DNA of 64,000 bases, taken from assembly GCA_000526435.1 (NCBI GenBank), contig JAGB01000002.1, forward strand, positions 744,001 to 808,000, given 5' to 3'. The notes under the pieces were generated by a model. That model did no database searches and was not told the origin of the DNA. It worked only from the letters and a program-made list of their open reading frames with translations. Source of the DNA: Caldicoprobacter oshimai DSM 21659. GTDB taxonomy: Bacteria; Bacillota; Clostridia; Caldicoprobacterales; Caldicoprobacteraceae. This document shows, in pieces, positions 34,799-44,087 of this stretch. Within the stretch, counting starts at the first letter, position 1; every line of letters starts with the position of its first letter. The position numbers and the translations under genes are program-made.

Positions 34799-34881
34799 CA
34801 ACAAATATATACATTTAATACACATGACAAATTTTTAGAGATTTTGTATAATTTTTATGCCTTTTTATGTCTATTTTCATT

Positions 34882-34945
34882 AACGCCCCAACTCATGCCT
34901 CAAATCATGTGTGAAGACACGAGTGTGCGGGCGTTTCTATCCCAT
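34882..34945. repeat. Hairpin repeat, copy 1 (downstream of sbcC)
   Basis: Begins AACGCCCCAACTCATG, has a variable loop of about 20 bases, then CACGAGTGTGCGGGCG and TTTCTATCCCAT. AACGCCC pairs with GGGCGTT and ACTC with GAGT. The same conserved halves occur at 42478-42525, about 170 bases upstream of nurA. Together they bracket the resection operon. Confidence 0.65.
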
Positions 34946-35089
34946 GAGTCACTTGTCAAAGCATCCGATTAAAAGGCAAAAAATAAAAAACGCTTTTTCA
35001 ATCTCAAAACATAACAGCAAACCACACTTGATAAATACTCAATTGGTGTATTTGCACAAAATTGTTAAATAATTATCACATTATACACT

Positions 35090-37654
35090 TCAGCCCACTA
35101 ACCTGAAAGTTGAGCCTTCAGGCGTCTTTATGACCTCGATTTGAACCGGGAAAGCGTCTTTGAGCTCCTGAACGTGTGTGATCACCAGTATCTTGTCAAA
35201 CTCGTCCCTTATGGCGTTTATGACCTCTACCAGCCGCTCCCGTCCCTGCTCATCGAGCACACCAAAGCCCTCATCTAGTATGAGCATACGCATGTTGGCT
35301 CCCGCCCTGTTGGCCAGTATTTTGGCAAGGGCAATGCGTATTGCAAAGTTTATGCGAAACTCCTCGCCGCCAGAATAGGTCTCATATTTCCTGGTATCCA
35401 TACCATCGGATATCCTGATGTCCAGCGTCTCCACCACGTTGCCCGACTTGGTATCGCGCTGCGTCAAAAACTCCACCGCAAGTCGCCCGTCGGTGATTTT
35501 GGCCAAAATCCGGTTGGTCTCATCCTGAAGCTCGGGTATGGCATTTTCAATGATAGCGGCCTGAATGCCTCGTTTGCCGTATATCAAGGCCAGCGCCTTG
35601 TACACCTCCAGCTGCTGGTAGAGCTGACGCTGCTCCTCCCTCTTTTTCTCAAGCTGTCGCTCGGCGGCTAAAATCTTTCCCATGCGCTCCTTTAAAGCTC
35701 CTCTCCTGGCTTCCATGGCGCGGATGTCCCTCTGAAGGCTTTGAAGCTCTCTTTCCAGCTCAGAAATCCTCGTAAGTATCTGCGGCAAGTCCTTTATGGA
35801 GCCTTCCAGCGTATCCAACAGAAGCATCATGTCCTGTATGTGCTTTTTTCTGTCATCGATAAGCTTGGCAACCCGCTGTAAGCTCTCAAGGTCGGAATCC
35901 ATCTGCGCCCGAGCCTTCTGCACGGCCTCCCACTGGCTGGGCACCTTAGCCAGCCTGCTCAGCCTGTCCCGCACACTAATATGCTCCTGCGGGTCATAGC
36001 CTACCTGCTGTATTTGACGCTCAATCTCCTCTATCTGTTGCATCGCATCTTGGGCATAGTCCTTTGCTTCAAGCTGCTTTTTAAGAGGATCGAGCTGTAC
36101 CATCAGCTCCTCGACCTTCTGCCGCGCCTCCTGAGCTTCATTGATCTGGTTGCTTATCAAAGCCATCTGGGATTCCAGCCTACTTCGAGTTTTAAGCCTT
36201 GTCTTTATGCCGTCGATCCGGAGCTGTACCTGCTTCCTTTCGTTTTCAAGGCTGGCCATCTCTTTTTTAAGTCCCTGTATGGACTGCTGAACGGCCTTCC
36301 CCTGTTCCGATATCCCATGCATCAATTCATCCCTGTGCTGCACATCAAGCGGCCTCCCACAAACCGGGCAGCTGGACTCAGCACCTTTAAGGGCAGTAAA
36401 CCTTTCCTTCAGCTCTTCTAGCTGTCGCCTCAAAGCGCCTTCCCTGCTGGCCAGCTCGGCCGTCTCCTGCACAATCTCTGCCACCCTCTTCTCCAGCGCC
36501 TCCAGCTGTTTCTCCAGCGCATTCAGCTCCTCGATATTTTTCCGGCACACCTGGTATTCCTTGTGCAGAGCCTCTACCTGCGCAATCTTGCCTTCAAGCT
36601 GAGCCTTCTCCCTCTCCAGCACATCGATACGGTGGCGCAGCTCCTGCTCCTTGATCCTCAGCTCGCCCAGCAGGCGCTCCCGTTTATTTTTAAGCTCAGC
36701 GGTGCACTGGTATTTGTAAGCCAGGGCCTTCTCCTGTTCCTCCAAAGCCTTAAATTCTGCATAATGCTTCTCGATCTCGGCTTCGTTCTCCAGCGTCTTT
36801 CGGTAGTCCTCAATTCGCGCCTGCAGGTTCCCCCTATCCTTTTCCAGGACAATCAGCTGTTTCTGTTCCAGGTTCAACTGCTGCTGGTGATATTCGATCC
36901 TCTCCTTTATGGCGTTTTTCTCTTCCTTCTGCCTGTTCAACGCTTCCAGCTGATCTTTCAGGCCCTTCTCCTTTGTCTGCAATTCGTCAAGGGCATTTTC
37001 TACCTGAACTATCTCGCTTTGAACAGCTTCTTTCTCGGCAATCTGCTGCTGCAGCAGCTCTATCTCCCTCTCCAGCAGCTCCAGGCTGTTTTGCACCTCA
37101 TTGCGCTTATCCAGCGCCTTTCTTTCCAGCTTATCGTAAACCGATAAATTGAGTATCTCGGCCAGTATCTCCTTCCGTTCGCTGGGTTTTTTAGTAGCAA
37201 ACAGGTCAGCCTTACCCTGACTTAAATACCCCGTACACAGATAGGTCTCATAATCCAGCTTGATGACCTCCTGGATCTTTTGCTGGGTCTCGTCTATGCG
37301 GTTCCCGCTTATGGGTACAAAGGCATCACCCCTCTTTATCATGAAGTCCAGGGATGACAGGCCTCTTCGCTTGTCGCGCTTGCGCACCACTTTATAAACT
37401 TGGCCATCTTCTTCAAATGAAAAGGCCACCTCCATCTCGTCGGCACCCGTCCTCACCAGGTCATCTACGCCACCCCTGCCGTCCATGCCCTTACACTTGC
37501 CCCATATGCACCAGGCGATGGCATCTGCCAGGGACGACTTGCCGTTGCCGTTGTCCCCGCTGAGCAGCGCTACATCGAATAAGTTAAAGTCCAGCACCGG
37601 CGCTTTTTCGCCGTAGGACTTAAAATTACGCAGATACAAAGTGAGAGGTCTCAT
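35090..37654 (-). CDS. sbcC: Rad50/SbcC-type SMC ATPase
   Basis: ATPase of the Mre11-Rad50 DNA-end processing complex, 854 residues. The N-terminal Walker A is GDNGNGKSS at residues 33-41. Long coiled coils run from about 170 to 700, interrupted by a zinc hook with Cys429 and Cys432 (CPVCGRPLD). The C-terminal head has the signature YSGGEEFRINFAIRIALAKI and Walker B LILDEGFGVLDEQG. Its ATG overlaps the sbcD stop by 4 bases. As the last gene of the nurA-herA operon it more closely fits an archaeal-style resection system than a stand-alone SbcCD. Confidence 0.95.
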   Translation of the reverse strand: MRPLTLYLRNFKSYGEKAPVLDFNLFDVALLSGDNGNGKSSLADAIAWCIWGKCKGMDGRGGVDDLVRTGADEMEVAFSFEEDGQVYKVVRKRDKRRGLSSLDFMIKRGDAFVPISGNRIDETQQKIQEVIKLDYETYLCTGYLSQGKADLFATKKPSERKEILAEILNLSVYDKLERKALDKRNEVQNSLELLEREIELLQQQIAEKEAVQSEIVQVENALDELQTKEKGLKDQLEALNRQKEEKNAIKERIEYHQQQLNLEQKQLIVLEKDRGNLQARIEDYRKTLENEAEIEKHYAEFKALEEQEKALAYKYQCTAELKNKRERLLGELRIKEQELRHRIDVLEREKAQLEGKIAQVEALHKEYQVCRKNIEELNALEKQLEALEKRVAEIVQETAELASREGALRRQLEELKERFTALKGAESSCPVCGRPLDVQHRDELMHGISEQGKAVQQSIQGLKKEMASLENERKQVQLRIDGIKTRLKTRSRLESQMALISNQINEAQEARQKVEELMVQLDPLKKQLEAKDYAQDAMQQIEEIERQIQQVGYDPQEHISVRDRLSRLAKVPSQWEAVQKARAQMDSDLESLQRVAKLIDDRKKHIQDMMLLLDTLEGSIKDLPQILTRISELERELQSLQRDIRAMEARRGALKERMGKILAAERQLEKKREEQRQLYQQLEVYKALALIYGKRGIQAAIIENAIPELQDETNRILAKITDGRLAVEFLTQRDTKSGNVVETLDIRISDGMDTRKYETYSGGEEFRINFAIRIALAKILANRAGANMRMLILDEGFGVLDEQGRERLVEVINAIRDEFDKILVITHVQELKDAFPVQIEVIKTPEGSTFRLVG

Positions 37655-38874
37655 ATGGCTCCCTCCTCCTTGAGCTCCTGAATCAGCTGCTCGTTTGCCT
37701 TAAGCAGCGCCTGCCTTATATCCTTGTACTCCTCCTTCTTTGAAATGTACTCGGCTATCGCGTGCATGACGTCCATCTTCTCGGTGATGCCCGGATGCCT
37801 CAAGTGCGAAAGGTCGGAAATTATGTCCTTTTCAATGCCGGCCACATAAAAAGCCCTCTCGCGAAGTATCCTGTAAAGCTCCTTTTCTCTAAGATGGGAC
37901 AGGGCATGGGCTGGCAGCCTCACCTTTACCTTGACAATTGCCTCTTCCAAAGGTTGCCCTTGAATGGCCTCCACCACCTTTTTGAAGGGATCGCCGGTGG
38001 TGGCATCCACATAAAAGGTCTTAAAAGGCCGGGTATCCAGCTTAATGAACTCAAAGGAAGTCGCGCCTTTCTTTAGCAATACCTCGACAAAGCCCTTATC
38101 CTCTTTCTCCTCGTTGAAGTCCACCCTGTCCAGGCTTCCGCAGTAGACCACGGGTGGCTTATCGTAAAGCACCTGGTGCTTGTGGATATGCCCCATAGCC
38201 ACATAGTCAATCTCGGGCCTTGCAAAGAACCCAACGGGGAGCGTCACTTCTCGCCCCAGCATAATGGCCCTTTCGGAGCCTGACACCGCGCCTATCAGAG
38301 AAAAGTGCGCCATAAGGACGGCAGGCAGCGCAGGGTCCAGCTTCTCTATCAACATGTCCAGCAGATGCCCCAGCTTAGCGCGGATGGCGATGGAGATCTC
38401 TTCTATGGTAGAACCCTCAACGGCAAGGTTGCTGGGCGAAGCATAGGGTAGGGCCACCACTTGGAAAGCGCCGCGCCGCGTATTTAAAACATCCAGGCTG
38501 GGCTTCCGGCGCACGTACACGCCCGGGAGGTCAACCACATCATATATCTCAACCGAGGTGGCCTTTCCCGCAGCGTTGTGTAGGTCGTGATTGCCCACTA
38601 TTATATACACCTTTATATCGGCATCCGAAAGGCGCTTCACCCTTTTGGCAAACTCACGCTGCTGGGTGACATCGGGCTCCCTATTCTTAAATACATCACC
38701 ACATATCAGCACGGCATCGACCTCGTTGCCTATGGCGTAATCCACCAACTTATCCAGGGTGGTTAAAAAGTCGTTGATACGGGAATGGATACCGGTGGCA
38801 CTATCCAGCCTGCCGTAATTCTGCATCCCTATATGAAGGTCACCGGTATGAATCAGGCGTATAGGCTCCCTCAT
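37651..38874 (-). CDS. sbcD: Mre11/SbcD-type nuclease
   Basis: Metallophosphoesterase nuclease partner of Rad50, 407 residues. All phosphoesterase motifs are present: HTGDLHIG (9-16), CGDVFKNREPD (about 59-69), VGNHDLHN (about 92-99), MAHFSLIG and MGHIHKHQ. A C-terminal helical part would bind the base of the Rad50 coiled coil. Both ends overlap neighbours by 4 bases (ATGA), showing strict translational coupling between herA, sbcD and sbcC. Confidence 0.95.
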   Translation of the reverse strand: MREPIRLIHTGDLHIGMQNYGRLDSATGIHSRINDFLTTLDKLVDYAIGNEVDAVLICGDVFKNREPDVTQQREFAKRVKRLSDADIKVYIIVGNHDLHNAAGKATSVEIYDVVDLPGVYVRRKPSLDVLNTRRGAFQVVALPYASPSNLAVEGSTIEEISIAIRAKLGHLLDMLIEKLDPALPAVLMAHFSLIGAVSGSERAIMLGREVTLPVGFFARPEIDYVAMGHIHKHQVLYDKPPVVYCGSLDRVDFNEEKEDKGFVEVLLKKGATSFEFIKLDTRPFKTFYVDATTGDPFKKVVEAIQGQPLEEAIVKVKVRLPAHALSHLREKELYRILRERAFYVAGIEKDIISDLSHLRHPGITEKMDVMHAIAEYISKKEEYKDIRQALLKANEQLIQELKEEGAI

Positions 38875-40541
38875 ATGCCATACAACTCCTTCATAAGGTC
38901 TTCAAACTCTTTGCCGGGTGGTGGTTCATCCGTTTCAGATGCCCCTGCAGAGCTGCCAAATGCTTGTTTGGGCCCACTCATCAGGCCGCGGTTAAAGGTG
39001 CCATCCTCATCCTTGGTAATTTCCTTATAGAACGTCTCGTCGTACGTCCTGGTCTTTATAACCACGGGCATTGGAACGGCATGGCCCATGATGATGGCCT
39101 GCTGCTTTGTATCTAGGCTGGCCAGGACGTTGCGCAGCATCCTGGCATTGTTTACCCCGCACAGTACAGACTCTATATCCTTTTCTTCAGTGAGCAGGGC
39201 CACTATCTTGGTCCCCAGCTGGGAAAGCACCTCGGGGTCAATACCAGAGGGCCGCTGGTCCACCACCAGCAACGTGACGTTGTATTTCCTCATCTCCCTG
39301 GCTATCATGCCAAATATGGTCTGGCGCGACAGCTCTGGGTTCAAAAACTTGTGGGCCTCTTCGATGACTATAACCAGGGGCGTGTTGTTGCCCTGCATCC
39401 CCCCGAGAGCCTTTTCGCTGCGCTTGACATACAGCTCGTGGATGCGCCGGGTCAGGATATTGGCCACCAGCATATAGGCCAGCATACTCCTTTGATGGCC
39501 AAACTCCAGCACCACGTTCATCCCGCTATCCAGATACTGCATTATTCGCTCCACTGCATCGTCTGCCGGATTTTCTTTTATAAACGGTAGCCTCTGCAGC
39601 TGAAACAGCTTACGCTGAAACGCCTGCAGCGCGCCTTCATGAGCCCCCGTCCTATCGGCAAAGTCCTTTATGGCAAAAGCGTCCATGTTCAAAAAGGTGA
39701 TCAGCCAGTCCTGCCCCAGATGCTTTTGAAGTACATATATGACCTCCAGGGCAGTGGGGTTTAGGTTTAGCTCTTCCCGCACCAGTATAATGTCTTCGGC
39801 TTCAATGGAGCGGTAAGGTATCTCCACCACAAAGTCGGGATGCACCCCTCGATTGCGCGACGACTCAGGATCCAGGGTAAAGATGGCCACCTTGGAGCCA
39901 AATAGCTGTTTGAGGCCCTTGGCCTTTTTGCGCGTCTCATCCTCATCCTCGCCTTCCCAGCCGTACTCCGAATGCATGTCAAACACCAGCACATTACAAA
40001 GCCCGCTCTTTATCATGCCACACAGCATGATACGGGTATAAAATGTCTTACCGGTACCCGACTTGCCAAATATCCCGTTGGACCTTTCTATGAATTTCTT
40101 TAGGTCTATGCATACCGGTATGTGGTCCATATCCAGCGGGGAGCCCACATGAAAATGCGTTCGGTCAGGCCGCCCGAATATCTTGAAGACGTCCTCCTCC
40201 CGCGCCTCACGGACGCGGGACAGATAGGATGGTATGCTCTTTACGGGCTGTACCTTGCCATCCTCGCGCCTTATGGCAATCATAGGCTGAATCTTTACCT
40301 TGTCTATAATTCCGGTACCCCTAACCACTTCATTGAGGAGGGAGTTGTCGGACAACGTCTCATAGAAGGCTTTTGGATTGGCCGCTTCAATATCCTCATC
40401 CACCACCATCGAGAAGAAATCATGGGTCCTGCCTTCCACCACGCAAAAAGTACCCACTTTGACTTCTTCTATATTTTCGCCAATGTCTAGCCTTACTTCC
40501 AAGCCGCCTGAAAGCGAACCCCTGAGAATCGTCCCCCTCAT
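38871..40541 (-). CDS. herA: HerA-type hexameric DNA translocase
   Basis: ATP-driven DNA translocase of the FtsK-HerA superfamily, 556 residues. Walker A is GKSGTGKT at 159-166 and Walker B is LVIVIEEAHKFL; an arginine-rich segment RQTIFGMIAREMRKYNVTLL follows, and SQLGTKIV lies near the C-terminal part of the core. The N-terminal about 100 residues form a beta-rich HAS-barrel-like domain. In archaea HerA forms a hexamer that drives the NurA nuclease. Here it overlaps sbcD downstream and the small HAS-barrel gene upstream, each by 4 bases. Confidence 0.93.
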   Translation of the reverse strand: MRGTILRGSLSGGLEVRLDIGENIEEVKVGTFCVVEGRTHDFFSMVVDEDIEAANPKAFYETLSDNSLLNEVVRGTGIIDKVKIQPMIAIRREDGKVQPVKSIPSYLSRVREAREEDVFKIFGRPDRTHFHVGSPLDMDHIPVCIDLKKFIERSNGIFGKSGTGKTFYTRIMLCGMIKSGLCNVLVFDMHSEYGWEGEDEDETRKKAKGLKQLFGSKVAIFTLDPESSRNRGVHPDFVVEIPYRSIEAEDIILVREELNLNPTALEVIYVLQKHLGQDWLITFLNMDAFAIKDFADRTGAHEGALQAFQRKLFQLQRLPFIKENPADDAVERIMQYLDSGMNVVLEFGHQRSMLAYMLVANILTRRIHELYVKRSEKALGGMQGNNTPLVIVIEEAHKFLNPELSRQTIFGMIAREMRKYNVTLLVVDQRPSGIDPEVLSQLGTKIVALLTEEKDIESVLCGVNNARMLRNVLASLDTKQQAIIMGHAVPMPVVIKTRTYDETFYKEITKDEDGTFNRGLMSGPKQAFGSSAGASETDEPPPGKEFEDLMKELYGI

Positions 40542-41116
40542 GCTATATCCACCCTCTCTAAAATGGATTTCAGCCTCTGGGTGTCGTAGTTCAGCATCTT
40601 CAGAAGCTCGCGCCCCGCCCTAATTATATATTCCCGCGGATCGGGATGGAAGCGCGCTGCCATGCGAATGGCCGCAGCCGTCAACTCTTCGCCATTGCCT
40701 GCAGGGCTGTTGAGCGTTTTTTCCAGAAACCCAAGGTGCTGCGAAATGGTCAATATCTCATCATCGTCCGCCTTTTCCACAGGCAGATGAAGGCTGAGAT
40801 GTATGGGCGGATAATATGGATGGTACCGACCGTCTTCGGCATAACCCACCACAACGCAGGAAAATTCGGTACGAAGCAGCTCAAAGATCTGCGGCTGTTC
40901 CATCTTAAGCTCATCAATCGACTTGAAAAAAGCCTTTGCCTTGCTCACGCCATCCAGGCTGCCGGTATAGGCCCCCGATACAATGCCATACACCCTTAGA
41001 TTTCCATCCTGAACCCTCACAAACGAGCCGTAAGCAGGAACCTGGTCATATCTGATGGCCTCGGCCACAAACTCGGCCGTCCTGCTCTCTATGATCTCTC
41101 CTATCAAGGTATGCAC
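40538..41116 (-). CDS. HAS-barrel-like protein encoded between nurA and herA
   Basis: A 192-residue protein. The first about 100 residues (IGEIIESRTAEFVAEAIRYD, PAYGSFVRVQDGNLRVYGIV) strongly resemble the N-terminal HAS barrel of HerA proteins, the part that docks NurA in archaeal complexes; the rest is mostly helical. It lacks a Walker A motif, so it is not an ATPase. It starts 6 bases after the nurA stop and overlaps herA by 4 bases. Inferred role: adaptor or assembly factor between NurA and HerA. Family assignment is by eye. Confidence 0.68.
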   Translation of the reverse strand: MHTLIGEIIESRTAEFVAEAIRYDQVPAYGSFVRVQDGNLRVYGIVSGAYTGSLDGVSKAKAFFKSIDELKMEQPQIFELLRTEFSCVVVGYAEDGRYHPYYPPIHLSLHLPVEKADDDEILTISQHLGFLEKTLNSPAGNGEELTAAAIRMAARFHPDPREYIIRAGRELLKMLNYDTQRLKSILERVDIA

Positions 41117-41122
41117 CCCTTT

Positions 41123-42307
41123 CTAAAAAATCCTGGTGCGCTTGCGCAGTTCTTTATTGGTGACACGGCTGGGAAGCCCCCGCCTGACAAACTGCCCTTC
41201 CACCAGGCGATAAAATGCCTCCCGCTCCTCGCCTTTTACCACCGCAAAATGATGCGCCTCCTGAAGCGCTATCGGATAGCCCATGCCCTTTTGTGCTTGA
41301 TCGTACACCGCCCAGTGAAGCAGGTTAAGCAGGCCCTCGTCCTCCAGCACGTAGTCGGGCGCCTCCACACGGGCTATCTCGCTACCGACGTTTACGTAGA
41401 AAAACCCTATACGGTACAGGGGCCATTCATGCCGCGGCAACGTGTTGATGCCGCCGTAAAAGCATGCCGATCGCTCCCCTGGCCTGAGGATGCGGGCAAA
41501 TAGGGTGGTATCCCTCAAACCCTCCAGCCTGTGGCAGGGCGCCGTCGCGTCGCTTCGATATTCACAGCCAGCGCAGTTCATGATGGGCTGAGTACAGTCA
41601 CGAGCCCGCAAAGTGTTTATCACAAGGGAGGTGCGGGAACCCGATATGTATCCTGCCACCGGAATGCCAAGGCTTTGTCCCACTTTGAAGACATCTTTGA
41701 AGTGCGGAGCGGTAAAACCGCCTATGTCCTTTTTGGCCGATGCCGCCTTATCCCATGAAACAAGCGTGCCGTCCACCAATGCCACTGTGGGGATACCCTC
41801 TCTTCGGTGATTTAAAATCAAATCCTTCAGGTGCTGGGCCTCCATGGCGGCGCGCTTCTCAGCCAGATCCTCTCCCCGCAGCAGAAATACTTCCAATTCC
41901 CCCTGCTTGTACAGGTCCTCATACCTATAATACAGGTAGGGCAGGCTGTCCATAAGCGGCGGGTCCCCTGTACCGTAATGCAGCACCACCCTGCCTATGT
42001 TGAGCACATAGCACAATACGATCTCGTGCGTGTCCACATCGATTTGCGATCCGTCCACCGCCATAACGGTATGGGTGGAAATGGGCTGTGGAAGAGGAAA
42101 AACATCATCTAACCTGCCCCTGGGAAAGGCTACAAAAAAATGCCGTGAATCCGAATCTATTTTTTCTATGTAAGCCTGCGGGTTTTCTCGAAAATCGCAA
42201 ACGGCTTCCAGCACGCAGCGCTCCTTCTCCTTCAGCTGCTGTATTTCCTGCTGCCGGGCCCGTGCCATCTCCATCAGCTGCAGGCTTATCTTGCTCAAAT
42301 CCAGCAT
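41123..42307 (-). CDS. nurA: NurA-domain nuclease
   Basis: RNase H-like nuclease partner of HerA, 394 residues. The NurA core is seen as VMAVDGSQIDVDTHEIVLCY (about 87-106), with the metal-binding Asp in the first strand, PTVALVDGTLVSWD (second Asp, about 195-208), and HFAVVKGEEREAFYRLVE near the end. It carries an extra cysteine cluster MNCAGCEYRSDATAPCHRLE (about 265-285) that could bind zinc or iron-sulfur. The ATG at 42307 has GGGAG about 9 bases upstream; a GTG two codons earlier is the alternative. First gene of the five-gene resection operon. Confidence 0.85.
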   Translation of the reverse strand: MLDLSKISLQLMEMARARQQEIQQLKEKERCVLEAVCDFRENPQAYIEKIDSDSRHFFVAFPRGRLDDVFPLPQPISTHTVMAVDGSQIDVDTHEIVLCYVLNIGRVVLHYGTGDPPLMDSLPYLYYRYEDLYKQGELEVFLLRGEDLAEKRAAMEAQHLKDLILNHRREGIPTVALVDGTLVSWDKAASAKKDIGGFTAPHFKDVFKVGQSLGIPVAGYISGSRTSLVINTLRARDCTQPIMNCAGCEYRSDATAPCHRLEGLRDTTLFARILRPGERSACFYGGINTLPRHEWPLYRIGFFYVNVGSEIARVEAPDYVLEDEGLLNLLHWAVYDQAQKGMGYPIALQEAHHFAVVKGEEREAFYRLVEGQFVRRGLPSRVTNKELRKRTRIF

Positions 42308-42477
42308 ATTCACACTCTCCCGTATTGCCCCTGGTTTTCTATTAGAATTAGACTGTCAAACTCTCAAGACGGTTTCAGTTTATCAACGGCTCAGTTTAAT
42401 TCTATCCCATTTTCAGCCATTTGAACCTCCCACGAGAAGTCGCGTGATTCCTGCTTCATATATGTTAATACAACTTT
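42308..42477 (-). other. nurA leader region with a nine-codon ORF
   Basis: No clear promoter was found. On the minus strand a GGGAGG site precedes a short ORF MAENGIELN (about 42400-42430) between the hairpin repeat and nurA. It may be a leader peptide or chance. Confidence 0.3.
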
Positions 42478-42525
42478 AACGTCCTAACTCATGATTAAAA
42501 TCACGAGTGTGCGGACGCCTATCCA
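42478..42525. repeat. Hairpin repeat, copy 2 (upstream of nurA)
   Basis: Begins AACGTCCTAACTCATG, has a short ATTAAAAT loop, then CACGAGTGTGCGGACG and CCTATCCAT. It folds as ACTCATGAT / ATCACGAGT plus an outer CGTCC/GGACG. Second copy of the element at 34882-34945. The remaining bases to about 42790 are AT-rich with no gene. Confidence 0.65.
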
Positions 42526-42799
42526 TCAACCGACTTCCTTTTGCAGCTACATTTTTTCAAAATTTGTTTTGAGCACTAAAATAAATCTTTACACTAACAA
42601 AACATACAAGAATCCTTTTACATAAAGATAATATCACACATGAATAATACGACCAATAATATTCTATCACCTTTCAATAGAATGTTCAAAACTATTTATA
42701 GCTTAATTTACATTTGAAGCGTATGCAATTGAATTAGTGTTTTTAGTCCGTTTTACCAAAAATATATTACAAAAAATTCATTATACAAAATATGGTGGA

Positions 42800-42811
42800 C
42801 TCTGGTATAAT
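42800..42811 (+). promoter_or_regulatory. Extended -10 promoter of the glycosyltransferase gene
   Basis: TGGTATAAT (42803-42811), plus strand, with a weak -35 about 17-18 bases upstream. It lies about 95 bases before the coding region; a second overlapping TATAAT follows at 42811-42816. Confidence 0.5.
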
Positions 42812-42905
42812 ATAATTTGTATTAAAGCGGTACAAATCTTAAACATGCAAGAATAACGGAGAGAAACCATAAACTTTACTGGATAAAAGCGAGGTGAATG
42901 GCTTT

Positions 42906-44087
42906 ATGGCCTCTGGACCAGGCACCAGATGCGACGTGTTAATATTTTCTGCCAGCTACGGAGCAGGGCATTACCAGGTATCCAATGCACTGGCCACAGC
43001 CATAAAGCAGCAGCGTCCCGACTGGAACGTTGAAATATGCGATTTTTTAAATTATATAAACCCGTTTTTCAAGCAAACGCTGCTGTTTGGCTATCACCAG
43101 GTCATCAAACACTTTTCGACCGGGTATAAATGGTTTTACGAGGCTACGCGCCATCTGCCTCCTGATTCCAGATGGCAGCGCATGCTAAACCGAATCGGCA
43201 GGCAAAAGCTGTTGGAAGCCATATACAGCCGTTCACCCAGCGTCATAGTGTGTACTTTCCCCAACCCGGCCGGGGTGATCTCCTACCTTAAATCCCGCGG
43301 CTATATAAACACACCCCTTGTAACGGTCATTACGGATGTGGCTTTCCACAGCCAGTGGATCCATCCGTACGTGGACGCTTATATACTGGCGGCCGACGTC
43401 GTGGCCAAATACTTAAAAAGAAAAGGCATACCTCCATCGCGCCTGTATGTCACGGGACTTCCCCTGCGGCAGGAGTTCATGGCCCCGTGCCATGACCCTT
43501 CAATATGGGAGCGCTACGGCCTCAGGCGCGATCTCTTCACGCTGTTGATGATGGGCGGGGGTTGCGGCCTGCTGTCAGATATGGAGGACATATGCGAAAG
43601 CCTGGCAAAGCTTGACTTGCCCATGCAGGCCATAGCGGTGACCGGCACCAATTATGCACTGGCCAAAAGGCTGGAGGACATTTCGCAGCATTCCAAGATA
43701 CCTCTTCGCGTGCTGGGCTACGTAGACAACATAGCGGAGCTCATGGAAATATCCGACCTTTTGCTGACAAAGGCGGGAGGGGTAACCGTATTTGAAGCTC
43801 TGGCCAAGAAGCTGCCAATGCTGATATACAAACCCCTACCCGGCCATGAGAGGAGCAACGCCCGCTTCCTGGTCCGCTACAAAGTGGCCGTACAGGTGGA
43901 TGACGAGGAGGAAGTGGTCAAGACCATCATCGATTGCATCAATGACCCATCCATACTGAAAAGCATGGCACAGGCTATGGAACCCATATCAAAGCCTTTT
44001 GCCGCCAGGGACGCTGCAAATATAATAGTACAGATGGCCGAGAACTACAGGAATGGTTCGCAGCAGCCCAACCTGTTTATATCATAA
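42906..44087 (+). CDS. GT28 glycosyltransferase, MGDG synthase/UgtP-like
   Basis: A 393-residue family-28 glycosyltransferase of the monogalactosyldiacylglycerol synthase / UgtP / YkoN type, which adds sugar to diacylglycerol or another lipid at the inner membrane face. Signatures: SASYGAGHYQVSNAL at the N-terminus (acceptor domain, GAGH), TVITDVAFHSQW, VTGLPLRQEF, and the donor-sugar motif LLTKAGGVTVFEALAKKLPML. A GTG four codons earlier overlaps the ribosome site; GAGGTG lies 9 bases before ATG 42906. It is followed by envelope genes on the same strand, suggesting glycolipid or teichoic-acid anchor synthesis. Confidence 0.85.
   Translation: MASGPGTRCDVLIFSASYGAGHYQVSNALATAIKQQRPDWNVEICDFLNYINPFFKQTLLFGYHQVIKHFSTGYKWFYEATRHLPPDSRWQRMLNRIGRQKLLEAIYSRSPSVIVCTFPNPAGVISYLKSRGYINTPLVTVITDVAFHSQWIHPYVDAYILAADVVAKYLKRKGIPPSRLYVTGLPLRQEFMAPCHDPSIWERYGLRRDLFTLLMMGGGCGLLSDMEDICESLAKLDLPMQAIAVTGTNYALAKRLEDISQHSKIPLRVLGYVDNIAELMEISDLLLTKAGGVTVFEALAKKLPMLIYKPLPGHERSNARFLVRYKVAVQVDDEEEVVKTIIDCINDPSILKSMAQAMEPISKPFAARDAANIIVQMAENYRNGSQQPNLFIS

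Noticed and set aside
34633-34818. 61-codon plus-strand ORF in the sigma leader
   Set aside because: No ribosome site, AT-rich low-complexity product and antisense to the leader.
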